A stretch of 62,466 bases of DNA, from the NCBI GenBank assembly GCA_020850535.1, contig JADZEM010000136.1:1-62466 (forward strand), read 5' to 3'. How positions within the stretch are numbered: the first letter of the stretch is position 1; every line of letters begins with the position of its first letter. This stretch comes from Chloroflexota bacterium. Its GTDB lineage: Bacteria > Chloroflexota > UBA6077 > JACCZL01. The translations under genes and the position numbers were made by a program. The notes under the pieces are model-generated. The model was not told where the DNA came from and searched no databases. It saw nothing but the letters and a program-made list of their open reading frames with translations. Below are positions 23,520-31,455 of the stretch, in pieces.

Positions 23520-25757
23520 TGGAGCACGCCAGGATCAGCGCGGCCCAGCGCCAGCGCACGGCCGTGGTCTACGTCCGCCAATCGAGCCCGACCCAGCTCG
23601 AGCGCAATCCAGAGTCCACGACCCGCCAGTACCAGCTCGTGGCCCGGGCCCAGGCGCTTGGCTGGCCCCCGCCTCAAGTGCAGGTGATCGACGAGGATCT
23701 CGGACGCTCCGCCAACGGCACCGCCGAGCGCCTGGGCTTCGCCCACCTGACCGCCGAGGTCGCCCTCGGTCACGTCGGCATCGTCCTGGGGCTTGAGGTC
23801 TCGCGCCTGGCACGCAACAATGCTGATTGGTACCGGCTGCTCGACCTGTGCGGTCTGACCGGTACGTTGCTGGCCGACGAGGATGGCGTCTATGACCCGA
23901 GCGTGTTCAACGATCGGCTGGTGCTGGGATTGAAGGGCACCATGAGCGAGGCCGAACTCCACGTCCTGCGCGCTCGTCTGGACGGCGGCATCCGCCACAA
24001 GGCCGCGCGCGGCGAGCTGCGCCGTGGCTTGCCGGTCGGGCTGCTTTGGGGCGACGAGGACGGCGAGATCCGTTTCCATCCGGACGAGGCGATCACCCAC
24101 GCCATTCGGACCGTCTTCGAGCGCTTCGCCGAGCTGGGCTCGGTTCGGCGGGTCTGGCTCTGGCTCCGCTCGGAGGGCCTGCAGTTCCCGTTCCAGCGGC
24201 TCGCGACCGAGCCGATCCAGTGGCTGCCGCCCAGCTACCTCGCGGTCCACCACGTCCTCACCAACCCCGGCTACGCCGGCGCCTACGCCTACGGCAAGAC
24301 GCGCCAGGAACGGTACGTCGACGAGACCGGCCGAGTCCGCCAGCGGACCCGCCGGTTGCCGCGCGCCGAGTGGGCGGTCCTGATCCCACACCACCATCCC
24401 GGCTTCATCACCTGGGAGACCTACCTGGCCAACCAGGAGCGGATCGGCGCCAACACGCGACCACGGCCAGCCCCTGGAGCAGGGCGGCGCCGTCCGCGAA
24501 GGCGCCGCCCTGCTCCAGGGGCTGGCCGTCTGTGGACGGTGCGGTCGTCGCTTGCGCGTCTCCTACCACGGGCGGAACGCGACGCCCGCCTACTACTGCG
24601 CGGCGGGTGCGCTGGTCAACGGGCGAGGCACCGCCTGCCTGCGTGTTGGCGGCCAGCAGATCGACGCTGCCGTCGCCACGACGTTCCTCGCCACCTGCAC
24701 GCCGGCCGGGCTCCAGGCCGCCCTGGCAGCGGCCGAGCGCCTGGAGGCCGACCATGACGCGGCGCTGACCCAACGACGCCAGGCCATCGAGCGGGCACGG
24801 TACGAGGCAGTCCGTGCCGAACGACGCTACCGCGCCGTCGATCCTGAGCACCGATTGGTCGCTCGCGGGCTCGAACGGGAGTGGGAGCAACGCCTGCAAG
24901 CGCTGGCGGCAGCCGAGGCGGAGCTCGCCGCGGACGAACAGCGCCGACCGCGCGGGGTAAGCTCCGAGGAGCGCGTGCTCATCGAGCGCCTGGGGAACGA
25001 TCTGGAGCGCGTCTGGACCGCACCCTCCACCAATGACCGCGACCGCAAGGAGCTGCTGCGCACCCTGCTCGACGAGGTGATCGTGCAGGTCGATCGTCCA
25101 GCGGAGCAGGCGCGGTTGACGCTGCGCTGGCGCGGCGGCGCGCTGACGGAGCTGGCGGTTCCTCTGCCACGCTCTGCCTACCAGCCGCTCCGCACCGACG
25201 AGGAGACCCTGGCGCTGCTCCGTCGGCTCGCCGCCCACTACCCGGATGCCGTGATCGCCGGCATCCTCAACCGGCAGGGTCGGCGCAGCGCCCGTGGCGA
25301 GCGCTTCACCGCCTCGATCGTCAGCAGCCTGCGCACCCACTGGGGCATCCCGCGTTACCAGCCGCCGGCCACACCACCAGCGGGCGAGCTGGTGACGATC
25401 ACCGAGGCCGCCCGTCAGTTAGAGGTGGCGCCCTCCACCCTCCACCGCTGGCTACAGGATGGCTTCCTGGCTGGCGAGCAGCTCACGCCGGGCGCGCCCT
25501 GGCAGATCCGCCTGACCGACGAGCTCCGCGCCCGCTTCATCGAGGATGCCCCGCCCGGCTGGCTGCCGATGCGCGCGGCCATGAAGGCGTTGGGCGTCTC
25601 CCGCCAGACCGTCTTGCAGCGTGTCAAGCGCGGCCAGTTGCGCGCCGTCCACGTCCATCGAGGGCGCCAACCGGGCCTCCGGATCGAGGTGCCCCAGGAG
25701 ATGCAGGCCATGGCTGATCTGTTCGCCCCGCTCGCCGGCAGCATGGGGGCAGTGTGA
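23519..25757 (+). pseudogene. Large serine recombinase with C-terminal helix-turn-helix domain, frameshifted
   Basis: The N-terminal part has the resolvase domain with the catalytic Ser in VVYVRQSSPTQ, then VIDEDLGRSANG and VSRLARNNADWYRL. A recombinase domain includes the NPGYAGAYAYGKTR segment. Near 24460 the frame shifts by +1; the correct continuation LEQGGAVREGAALLQG leads into the zinc ribbon CGRCGRRL...YYCAAG and a coiled-coil region. The C-terminus carries two added DNA-binding segments: ITEAARQLEVAPSTLHRWLQ and MKALGVSRQTVLQRVKRGQL. The corrected protein would be about 745 residues. The shift breaks it unless it is a sequencing error or is recoded. Confidence 0.85.
24471..24521. repeat. 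Perfect 21-bp inverted repeat inside the recombinase gene
   Basis: Arms at 24471-24491 and 24501-24521 are perfect complements, with a 9-base loop. The repeat encodes LEQGGAVREGAALLQG, a part of the protein between the recombinase domain and the zinc ribbon. It begins about 10 bases after the apparent +1 frameshift. Such a strong hairpin can cause polymerase or sequencing slippage, and can also stall ribosomes. Confidence 0.8.
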
Positions 25758-25769
25758 CGATGGCTCCAA
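25752..25769. other. Right attachment site (attR-type) of the serine-recombinase element
   Basis: GTGTGACG (25752-25759) is followed by 8 bases and the AA core at 25768-25769. The recombinase stop TGA (25755-25757) lies in the arm, and an ATG (25760-25762) lies in the 8-base spacer. To the right is RT sequence (GTAGCC..., minus-strand GGCTAC for Gly-Tyr). Confidence 0.75.
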
Positions 25770-26277
25770 GTAGCCTTTGATGTCGCCCTCAATGACGTAG
25801 TAGTGCTTACGACTCGTGTTGAACAAGGGCATCATGACCGCGATGGCGCCCATGGTACAGCGACCCTTGCGAAACCCGTACGAGTGCGGCCGGAAGTCCG
25901 ATTCGAAGATCGGGTCCAGGATCGCCCGCAGGGCCTCTTGCACGATGCGGTCGCGGAGCGTCGCGATGCCCAGCGGCCGCCGTTTGCCGTTCGGCTTCGG
26001 GATGTACACCCGCCGGACGGGCGCTGGCTGATACGTCCGACGCTTCAGGTCCGCGACGAGGGAGGCACTGTGCTCCTCGAAGTGGTCCCGGAAGGCCTGA
26101 CGGGTCTGGCCATCGACTCCCGCCGTCGAGCTTCCCGGCCGGGTCGGAACCGCCTCGGACGCGCAACGCATCCACGAGTCCCGGTGCAGCAGACTGTACA
26201 GGTTGGTAAACCTGTGGATGGGTGCGTCGCGTGATCGCCAGGGTCTGCTGCTTTTGGGCCATCACCGTCCGGCTCAT
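25770..26277 (-). pseudogene. Group II intron reverse transcriptase, N-terminal part
   Basis: The gene starts at the ATG at 26277 (MSRTVMAQKQQTLAITRRTH), preceded by GGAGGACGG. A frameshift near 26213 changes the reading to RFTNLYSLLHRDSWMRCASE. Then come AGVDGQTRQAF, YIPKPNGKRRPLGIATLRDR, the RT0-RT2 hallmark, SYGFRKGRCTMGAI and YYVIEGDIKGY. There it is cut by the serine-recombinase element within the conserved DIKGYFD (motif A) stretch. It continues at 22648. Confidence 0.85.
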
Positions 26278-26858
26278 ACATCCGTCCTCCGGCTTCGTTC
26301 GCCGCTGACCCGCACCGTCACCCAACTGCGCCCCTTCGCCCTGTGCTGGGCTTTCCCCAGCGCCGACTACTACGGGGGCTCCGCCCCAGCGGCGGGGCTA
26401 GTCGCAGGCTGACCCGCTCCCCAGGGGGAGAGCCGCCGCTGGTTCCCAAGTTCGCAGAAGGAGCGTCTTCACGTGGTGGTAGGTCGTGCCTATACGCCTG
26501 GCGCGGCTCGCTGCCGTGCTTGGACCGGGGATCGCAGGGTGTTCGGAGTGCTGCGCTCCTGCCTCGGGGAGAGGCTCTCCACGTGCCTCGAAAAGACACG
26601 CGTTCCGGTTCCTCCATCCTCGCCCTCTCGTTCGCGGATGGTCCTGGGTACGACGCTTCAAACGGCACTTCCTTGCGTGACCATGACCACGCTCTGGCTA
26701 GCAGCGCCCGAGAGCAGAGGGGCTCCCGCCGCCACGTTGTGGAGGGAGCTTCAGACCCGGGGCTGCCTCGGCTCCCCACGCCTCTCCCTCTAGCCACACT
26801 GCCCACTCCTGGCAGGATTCCTTCGTGGAATGTCCTCCTTCTGCGCTTCTTGGCGCAC
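26278..26858 (-). ncRNA. 5' ribozyme region of the group II intron (domains I-III)
   Basis: The 581 bases between the intron 5' end (GTGCGCC at 26858) and the maturase start hold no gene. The length is usual for the structured 5' half of a bacterial group II intron. I did not fold it base by base. Exon-binding sites should pair with the last bases of the 5' exon (CATTGGGGGATCGAGA). Confidence 0.7.
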
Positions 26859-27785
26859 TCTCGATCCCCCAATGGCTGCGGATGGTCGCGGCGAGGCGGG
26901 CCGCAGCAGGCGGGAGGCTGGAGAGGTAGTGGCGCTCCTCGGTCGTGGTGGTCCCGCCGGCGCATCGGGTGGAGGTGATGCAGACGACGCTGGCGAGGTT
27001 GGCCCAGCGGCGGTCCGGATCGATGTAGGCGAGGTAGGCCGGGTCGCCGATGACCCGGCAGCGCCGTCGCTCGAGCCGGTCGTGCCGGGCCTCGGTCACG
27101 TCGTGGGGGACCACATCGGCGTCCCCGTCGCGGCGTCGGCGTCGGCGAATGCCGCGCGCACCCGCTCGTGCAGCGTCGGCTGGTTGTCCTTGAGGGCCAG
27201 GACGTAGTCGGCGCCCTGCTCGATGATCTGGGCGGCGATCGCGGTCTGGCAGCCCATCGCATCGATGGTGACGGTGGCGTCCTTGAGGTCGAGGAGCCGC
27301 AGCAGGGCCGGGATCGCCGTGATCTCGTTCGACTTCGCGTCCACGGCCACCTGGGCCAGCACCGGCTCGTTGGCCGTCGCCCAGGCACTGACCAGATGCA
27401 ACGCGCTCGTCCCGCGGTGCCGGTCGTGGGACCGCCGCAGCGTCTTGCCGTCGATGGCAACCACTTGCTTACCCGGCACGCCGACGACTGCGGCGACCCA
27501 GTCCAGGAAGCACCGCCGGAACTCGTCCGGGTCCAGCCGCGCGAACACGCGGCCGAACGTGTCGTGCGACGGAATCCCGCCCGGCAGTGCCAGGAACGTC
27601 CGCAGCCACGCTTCCTTCGCCCGGCCGAACGTCGCCACATGCACCCCATCGTCCGCGCCGCAGATCACCGCGCACAACGTGATCGTCACGATGTCGAGCA
27701 GCCGGTGCTCCTTCAGATGCTCACGGCGCGGGTCCGTGAGCCCGCCGAAGTGCTCACTGATGCTCGTCCGGGGCAGGTCGGCCAT
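26859..27785 (-). pseudogene. ISAs1-type transposase, 5' exon, frameshifted
   Basis: It starts at the ATG at 27785 (MADLPRTSISEHFGGLTDPR). ISAs1 marks are LDIVTITLCAVICGADDGV, PSHDTFGRVFARLDPDEF, the catalytic Asp in VVAIDGKTLRRSHD, TIDAMGCQTAIAAQI and GADYVLALKDNQPTLHE. Near 27125 one base is gained or lost: the frame needed is DADVVPHDVTEARHDRLERR. It then runs to IRSHWGIE and the intron insertion point. The frameshift means that even a spliced mRNA would not give an intact transposase. Confidence 0.85.
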
Positions 27786-27873
27786 CGGTACCCTCCCGCT
27801 CCCTTCCCTGCGGAGCAGGACCCAGTATCGACGCCACCGCCCATACTTGACAAAAGGTTATGCAATCCCCCTG

Positions 27874-28288
27874 CGTCCAGCCCGATGATGATGGCGCGCA
27901 GGAGGTCAGCACCGCTACAACCATTCGCCTCGGCCACGACCAGCGCGGCCGGGACGACCACGGCGGCGGCATGGGTGATGCTCGGTCCGTGGATGCTCTC
28001 GATGTCGAGCGCATAGGCGAGCGTGCCGTTCACCAGCGCTGCGAGGGCCGGCCCGGTCTTTCGGGGAGAGCCGAAGATCGAGGCGCGGGGATCGCCGCCT
28101 TCGATCGCGGCGTAGCGCAGGAGCGGCGCGGAGATCGTCAGCCAGGGCGCCCGCGCCCCGATGGTGGCGGCGAGGGTGTCCAACAGGATGTTCAGACCAG
28201 CCCGCGTGAGCTCTGGCGGCAGGGTGGCGGGCGTGTTGCCGATGGCGTACTCGACGAGCGACGCGGTGGCTGGATGGATCGAGGTCAC
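27874..28288 (-). pseudogene. MmgE/PrpD-family protein, N-terminal fragment
   Basis: About 138 codons of the MmgE/PrpD family (2-methylcitrate dehydratase-like) remain. It begins at GTG 28288 (TSIHPATASLVEYAIGNTPA) and includes the family's AGLNILLDTLAATIGARAP, GSPRKTGPALAALVNGTLAY and DIESIHGPSITHAAAVVVPA. Full-length members are about 450 residues. The fragment is cut at 27873 by the end of the ISAs1-type element. It may once have been part of a hydroxyacid catabolic operon. The bases upstream (about 28380-28420) include TGCATGCA and may hold its promoter. Confidence 0.8.
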
Positions 28289-28459
28289 GGCGGGCTCCCG
28301 GCCCACGACCGGACCCCGAGCGTCGCGACGGGCAACGTCAGCCAGGAGCAACACGCTCGCATCTGCATACCCTATCTCGCGCACGATTTTGCATGCAAAG
28401 TAGTATGCGGGCCATGGTAGCCCGGACGGTGACGGCCTGTAAAGTCGCCGTCATGGCCC

Positions 28460-29920
28460 GGGTGTGACTCACTTCTGTAAATCTGGTGGAAGGGGTACCG
28501 TGTCGGGAGCAGAGGAAAGGCCGCCGATGGTCGTAACATCGGCGGCCGAGAGGACGGCCCGAGGATGACGCGAGCGATCCCCGAGCAAATCGTAGCAGCC
28601 GTGACGACGTTGGCGGAGAGTCTGGCTGGGTGGTGTGAGGAAGGCCGCGATGGTCGGCTGGAGCAGCACGAAGCGGCGGTGCTGGAGCGTGTGCAGCAGG
28701 TGCTGCCGCAGGTGTTGGAAGCGGTGGTGGAGGTGGCGACGAGCGGGCTGGCGCCGCGCGTGCGAGAGGCCAGCGCCGCCTGTCCAAGCTGTGGGCGGCG
28801 GGTGAAGCCGCATCAGGAGCGCCCCCGACAGGTGCTGACCCAGTGTGGGGCGATCGTGATCGAGCGGCCGTGGTACACGTGTGAGCGCTGCCATCATGGG
28901 TGGAGCGTGGTGGAGACGACGCTGGGGGTCGCGAGTCGGCGCCGATCGAGCAACGGTCTGGTCGAGTGGCTGGTGCGGCTGGGGGCGACGACCGACTACC
29001 GGGAGTCGGCCGAGCTGCTGGCCGAGCTGACGGGGCTGGTGGTCGGTTCGGAGACGATCCGGCGGGAGTGCATCCGTGTCGGGACCGCGATCCGGACGGC
29101 CGAGGCGGCGGCGACCCGGCAGACCCAGCGGACGCGCGAGGCGGCCGGGCGACTCGATCCGGCGCCCGGCCTGCTGGTGCTGGAGGCCGATGGGGCCATG
29201 ATCCAGTTCACGGATGGCTGGCATGAGGTCAAAGTCGGCATGGTCGCCGGCTGGGATGGTGACCGGCTGGTTGCGCCGAGCGACGTCGCGGCCCGCGAGA
29301 CGGCTGCCGAGTTCGGCCCCCGTCTCGCGACGGAGGCCGCCCGACGTGGCGCGCTGGAGGTCGAGCGCTGGGAGGGCAGCGTCACTCGCCGCAGCCTCGC
29401 GGTCCTCCGCCCGGCCCTCATCCTGGCCGATGGTGCTGCCTGGATCTGGAACCTCGCCGACGAGTACGTCGATCAACGGATCGAGGTCTCCGATTTCTAC
29501 CATGCGGCCGAGCATCTTGCCGCCGTGGCCACCGCCTGCTGCCCCGACCCGGCCGCCGCGACCGTCTGGCTCGACGCCAGGAAGGGCGAACTGCTGACCC
29601 AGGGACCGCTGCCCGTGCTCGACGCCTTCGACCGGCTCAAGCCCGCCACCCCCCAGGCGGCCGAGGTCCGTCGTGTCGAACGTGCCTCTTTCGCCAGCCG
29701 CGTCGACCGCATGGCCTACCCAGCACTCCGCCTTGACGGCCTCCCGATCGGCTCCGGAGCCATCGAGTCCGCCGCCAATCACGTCGTCCAGCGACGCATG
29801 AAGCGCTCAGGTATGCGCTGGTCCAAGGTCGGCGGCGACGCCATCCTCGCCCTTCGCGCTCGTCACCGCTCGCGCAGGCCCCTCGCCGCCTGACCTGGAC
29901 TACAGAAGTGAGTCACACCC
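28460..29920 (+). mobile_element. Complete ISKra4-type insertion sequence
   Basis: The element is 1461 bases long. The left end reads GGGTGTGACTCACTTCTGTA (28460-28479) and the right end (29901-29920) is its perfect inverse complement. It carries one uninterrupted transposase gene. The flanking 9-base duplication and intact gene make it the best preserved and probably youngest mobile element in the window. Confidence 0.9.
28565..29893 (+). CDS. ISKra4-family transposase, apparently intact
   Basis: A 442-residue DDE transposase. It has two zinc-binding pairs, CPSCGRRVKPH and YTCERCHHGW, a DYRESAELLAELTGLVVGSE region, the first catalytic Asp in LVLEADGAMIQF, the second in LILADGAAWIWNLA, and the Glu in PIGSGAIESAANHVVQ with RRMKRSGMRWS behind it. 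No frameshift or stop is seen. The ATG at 28565 lies 105 bases inside the left repeat. The GC content resembles the host. Confidence 0.9.
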   Translation: MTRAIPEQIVAAVTTLAESLAGWCEEGRDGRLEQHEAAVLERVQQVLPQVLEAVVEVATSGLAPRVREASAACPSCGRRVKPHQERPRQVLTQCGAIVIERPWYTCERCHHGWSVVETTLGVASRRRSSNGLVEWLVRLGATTDYRESAELLAELTGLVVGSETIRRECIRVGTAIRTAEAAATRQTQRTREAAGRLDPAPGLLVLEADGAMIQFTDGWHEVKVGMVAGWDGDRLVAPSDVAARETAAEFGPRLATEAARRGALEVERWEGSVTRRSLAVLRPALILADGAAWIWNLADEYVDQRIEVSDFYHAAEHLAAVATACCPDPAAATVWLDARKGELLTQGPLPVLDAFDRLKPATPQAAEVRRVERASFASRVDRMAYPALRLDGLPIGSGAIESAANHVVQRRMKRSGMRWSKVGGDAILALRARHRSRRPLAA

Positions 29921-29929
29921 TCATGGCCC

Positions 29930-30387
29930 TACCGTATCCCTCGTTGACATGCGCTGCCGCTTCCGCAAAACTGACCGAACGGAGATCACTCCCTTCACCC
30001 GAAAAGTCACGCTGGCAAGGCAGTAGCAAGCGCCTCTGCGGTTCTGTGTGGCTGGAGGCAACGTCGGTACTCCGCGGTGTTTCATGCAGGAGGCTGGCGC
30101 TCAAGTGCGTATGCGACAGCCACTTCAACTGTCATCCTGCGCCCTTCGGACCAGTGCTCAGTATAGGCTTCGTCTCCAAACTCCGCTCGGGACGGCAGTA
30201 TCGACAGATTCCCTCGGGACACGTTCCCAACATCATGCATCCGCACGTGATCGCAGAGGTCCTCGTGCAGATCATCGAAGGACCGCCTCCCGGTATCACC
30301 AGTTGCCGATGATGTGCAGATGTGCACATGGGGCGGAGCATGTCTGCTGGATTGGTGTCTGACGCTCCTCAGCGAGCGCTAGTATGA
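29930..30387. other. Decayed region between the ISKra4-type element and a hydrolase fragment
   Basis: Apart from the short regulator-like remnant at 30082-30192 I see no gene. The sequence is less GC-rich than its surroundings and has several unconvincing short frames on both strands. It reads like decayed coding DNA. Confidence 0.5.
30082..30192 (-). pseudogene. Possible C-terminal remnant of a LuxR-type/ATPase regulator
   Basis: The end of a minus-strand frame, SRAEFGDEAYTEHWSEGRRM and then TVEVAVAYALERQPPA, resembles the common C-terminus of large ATPase/LuxR-type regulators (ARxxLGEExFxxAWAEGRxLSLEEAVAYALEE). Only about 36 residues can be recognised; the sequence before it is not convincing. 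I treat it as a gene remnant. Confidence 0.35.
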
Positions 30388-30840
30388 CACCCCGACGGTC
30401 ACCATCAACTACGCGGTTGGCCCCAGTAGCGGGCCGCCCTTCGTGCTGCTGCATGGCGGCTCCGGACGATGGCAGGGTCGTGACGCATCGCTCCAACTCC
30501 TGGCCAAACGGTGGCATGTGTACGCGCCCGACTTGCGCGGGCACGGCCGATCTGGGCGTATTCCTGACTGCTACACTCTGCACGACTTCTCTACTGACAT
30601 TTGCACGTTCATCAGGGAGGTGGTTCGAGCGCCGGCGGTTATCTACGGACACTCGTTGGGCGGCGAAATCGCCGTCATGGCGGCTGCCACTGTGCCGGAT
30701 CTTGTGCGAGCGCTCGTCGTAGGCGATGCACCACTCGCCGTGGAGGACCATCCCACCGAGGAGCCCGCCCACCACGAGATGAACCAGTTGTGGCGAACAC
30801 TCGGGGGCCGATCTATGGAGGTGGTCCAGGCGGGGCGGCG
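30388..30840 (+). pseudogene. Alpha/beta hydrolase, N-terminal part only
   Basis: About 150 codons of an alpha/beta hydrolase: TVTINYAVGPSSGPPFVLLH with the oxyanion HGGSG, YAPDLRGHGRSGRIPD, and the nucleophile elbow VIYGHSLGGEIAVMAA, then VVGDAPLAVED. An in-frame TAG lies just before it and no good start is present; GTG at 30443 would begin inside the fold. After LWRTLGG the sequence changes into transposase-like protein, so the acid and His of the catalytic triad are missing. Confidence 0.7.
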
Positions 30841-30844
30841 CCAA

Positions 30845-31290
30845 GGATGCCCCGGGCCGGCCACAACGTGGGACGCGACAACGCGCGGCCGAGGAGGCGC
30901 ACGCCGAGCACGCGCGTTGGTCGCCTTGGTGGCCGGCTGGGCCGACGGTCGAACCGTCTACGCCGTCGTCGATAGCGCCTATGCGGCCCGCCCCCTCCTG
31001 GAAGGCCGCCCCGCCAACGTCAACAGCCTGAGCCACCTGCGTCCAGACGCGGCGCTGTGGGCCCGACCGGGCCGCCGCCGACCGGGGCAGCGCGGCCGGC
31101 CACGGCGTAAGGGCCATCGCCTGCCCATGCCCACAGCGATGGCGGCGACCCGCCAACGCTGGGATCCGCTGCCCGTGTCATCCTCTACGGGCGGCCGGTC
31201 ACCTCACTCGTCTTCGGCTGCACCGCCTCTGGTACGCCGCTCGCGTCCAGCAGGGGCGCTCCTCCGACTGGCCCGACCCGCCCCTGGTAT
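30845..31290 (+). pseudogene. DDE transposase fragment (IS4/IS701-like)
   Basis: The frame continues from the hydrolase remnant into RALVALVAGWADGRTVYAVV, then DSAYAARPLLEGRPANVNSL, SHLRPDAALWARPG and RPGQRGRPRRKGHRLP, a stretch of a DDE transposase that I recall from Chloroflexota. Near 31180 the frame shifts to VILYGRPVTSLVFGCTA. Both ends are missing. The family assignment is from memory. Confidence 0.6.
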
Positions 31291-31400
31291 CGTTCTAAGG
31301 CCACCCCATCCTTCCTCGACATGCTCATTGCCGTCCACCGGGACTCATGGCGTGCCCACTTTTCGGACCGGCCTTTGCCCACCCCGGTCTCTCAGAATTC

Positions 31401-31436
31401 GCCGCTACTTGGGGAGCGCGCTCCCCAAGTAGCGGC
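31401..31436. terminator. Perfect 36-bp palindrome after the Dpp-type operon
   Basis: GCCGCTACTTGGGGAGCG is directly followed by its exact inverse complement, giving a palindrome with no spacer. On the minus strand it starts 20 bases after the stop of the last permease gene (31456). In RNA it would form a very strong hairpin. There is no T-run. A terminator is the simplest reading; a recombination remnant is possible because decayed mobile DNA lies next to it. Confidence 0.55.
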
Positions 31437-31455
31437 ATAAGGGTGGAAGTCGAGG

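Larger units (their letters stand above)
22649..25769 (+). mobile_element. Serine-recombinase mobile element inserted in the intron reverse transcriptase
   Basis: Removing 22649-25769 (3121 bases) rejoins the RT codons exactly: ...IEGDIKGY from the right side and FDTVQHRKL from the left, sharing the AA/TT core. Joining the element ends gives a symmetrical site GTGTGACG-N8-AA-N8-CGTCACAC, as expected for attP of a large serine recombinase. The cargo is four genes reading rightward: a DUF5372-like frame, a small acidic protein, a zinc-ribbon protein and the recombinase, whose stop codon lies inside the right arm. No terminal inverted repeats or target duplications of the DDE type are seen. Confidence 0.85.
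21343..26858 (-). mobile_element. Group II intron inside the ISAs1-type transposase gene
   Basis: On the minus strand the intron begins GTGCGCC at 26858, the expected GUGYG start, and ends CTCTAC at 21343, fitting the usual AY end. Removing it joins ATCGAGA to ACCGCCTGCAC and restores the transposase frame as I-E-N-R-L-H-W. It has a recognisable domain V (21407-21440), a domain VI stem pairing GAGGAtGGGGAA with TTCCCgTCCTC, and a reverse transcriptase/maturase gene. It is 5516 bases long; subtracting the 3121-base inner element leaves about 2.4 kb, normal for a bacterial group II intron. Confidence 0.9.
21107..27873 (-). mobile_element. ISAs1-type element containing a nested group II intron and a serine-recombinase element
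   Basis: The ends match as inverted repeats: CAGGGCGATTGCAT at 21107-21120, and CAGGGGGATTGCAT read on the minus strand from 27873. Inside lies an ISAs1-type transposase on the minus strand (27785 to 21128) split by the intron at 21343-26858. The 10 bases flanking each end do not match, so there is no target duplication. The left neighbour is a truncated IS5 transposase and the right neighbour a truncated MmgE/PrpD gene, so flanking DNA has been lost. Without the nested DNA the element would be about 1.25 kb, normal for ISAs1. Confidence 0.8.
28451..29929. repeat. 9-bp target duplication flanking the ISKra4-type element
   Basis: TCATGGCCC occurs at 28451-28459 and again at 29921-29929, directly outside the two terminal repeats. 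A perfect target duplication shows a single, fairly recent insertion without later rearrangement. Confidence 0.9.

Noticed and set aside
24440-24560. Programmed -1 frameshifting in the recombinase
   Set aside because: The needed change is +1 (or -2), and no classic slippery heptamer is present before the hairpin; an indel is the simpler reading.
31185-31437. Continuation of the hydrolase/transposase frame to 31432 as a real fused protein
   Set aside because: After the transposase motifs the frame shifts and the last 60 codons are low in conservation; the frame is an accidental fusion of two fragments.
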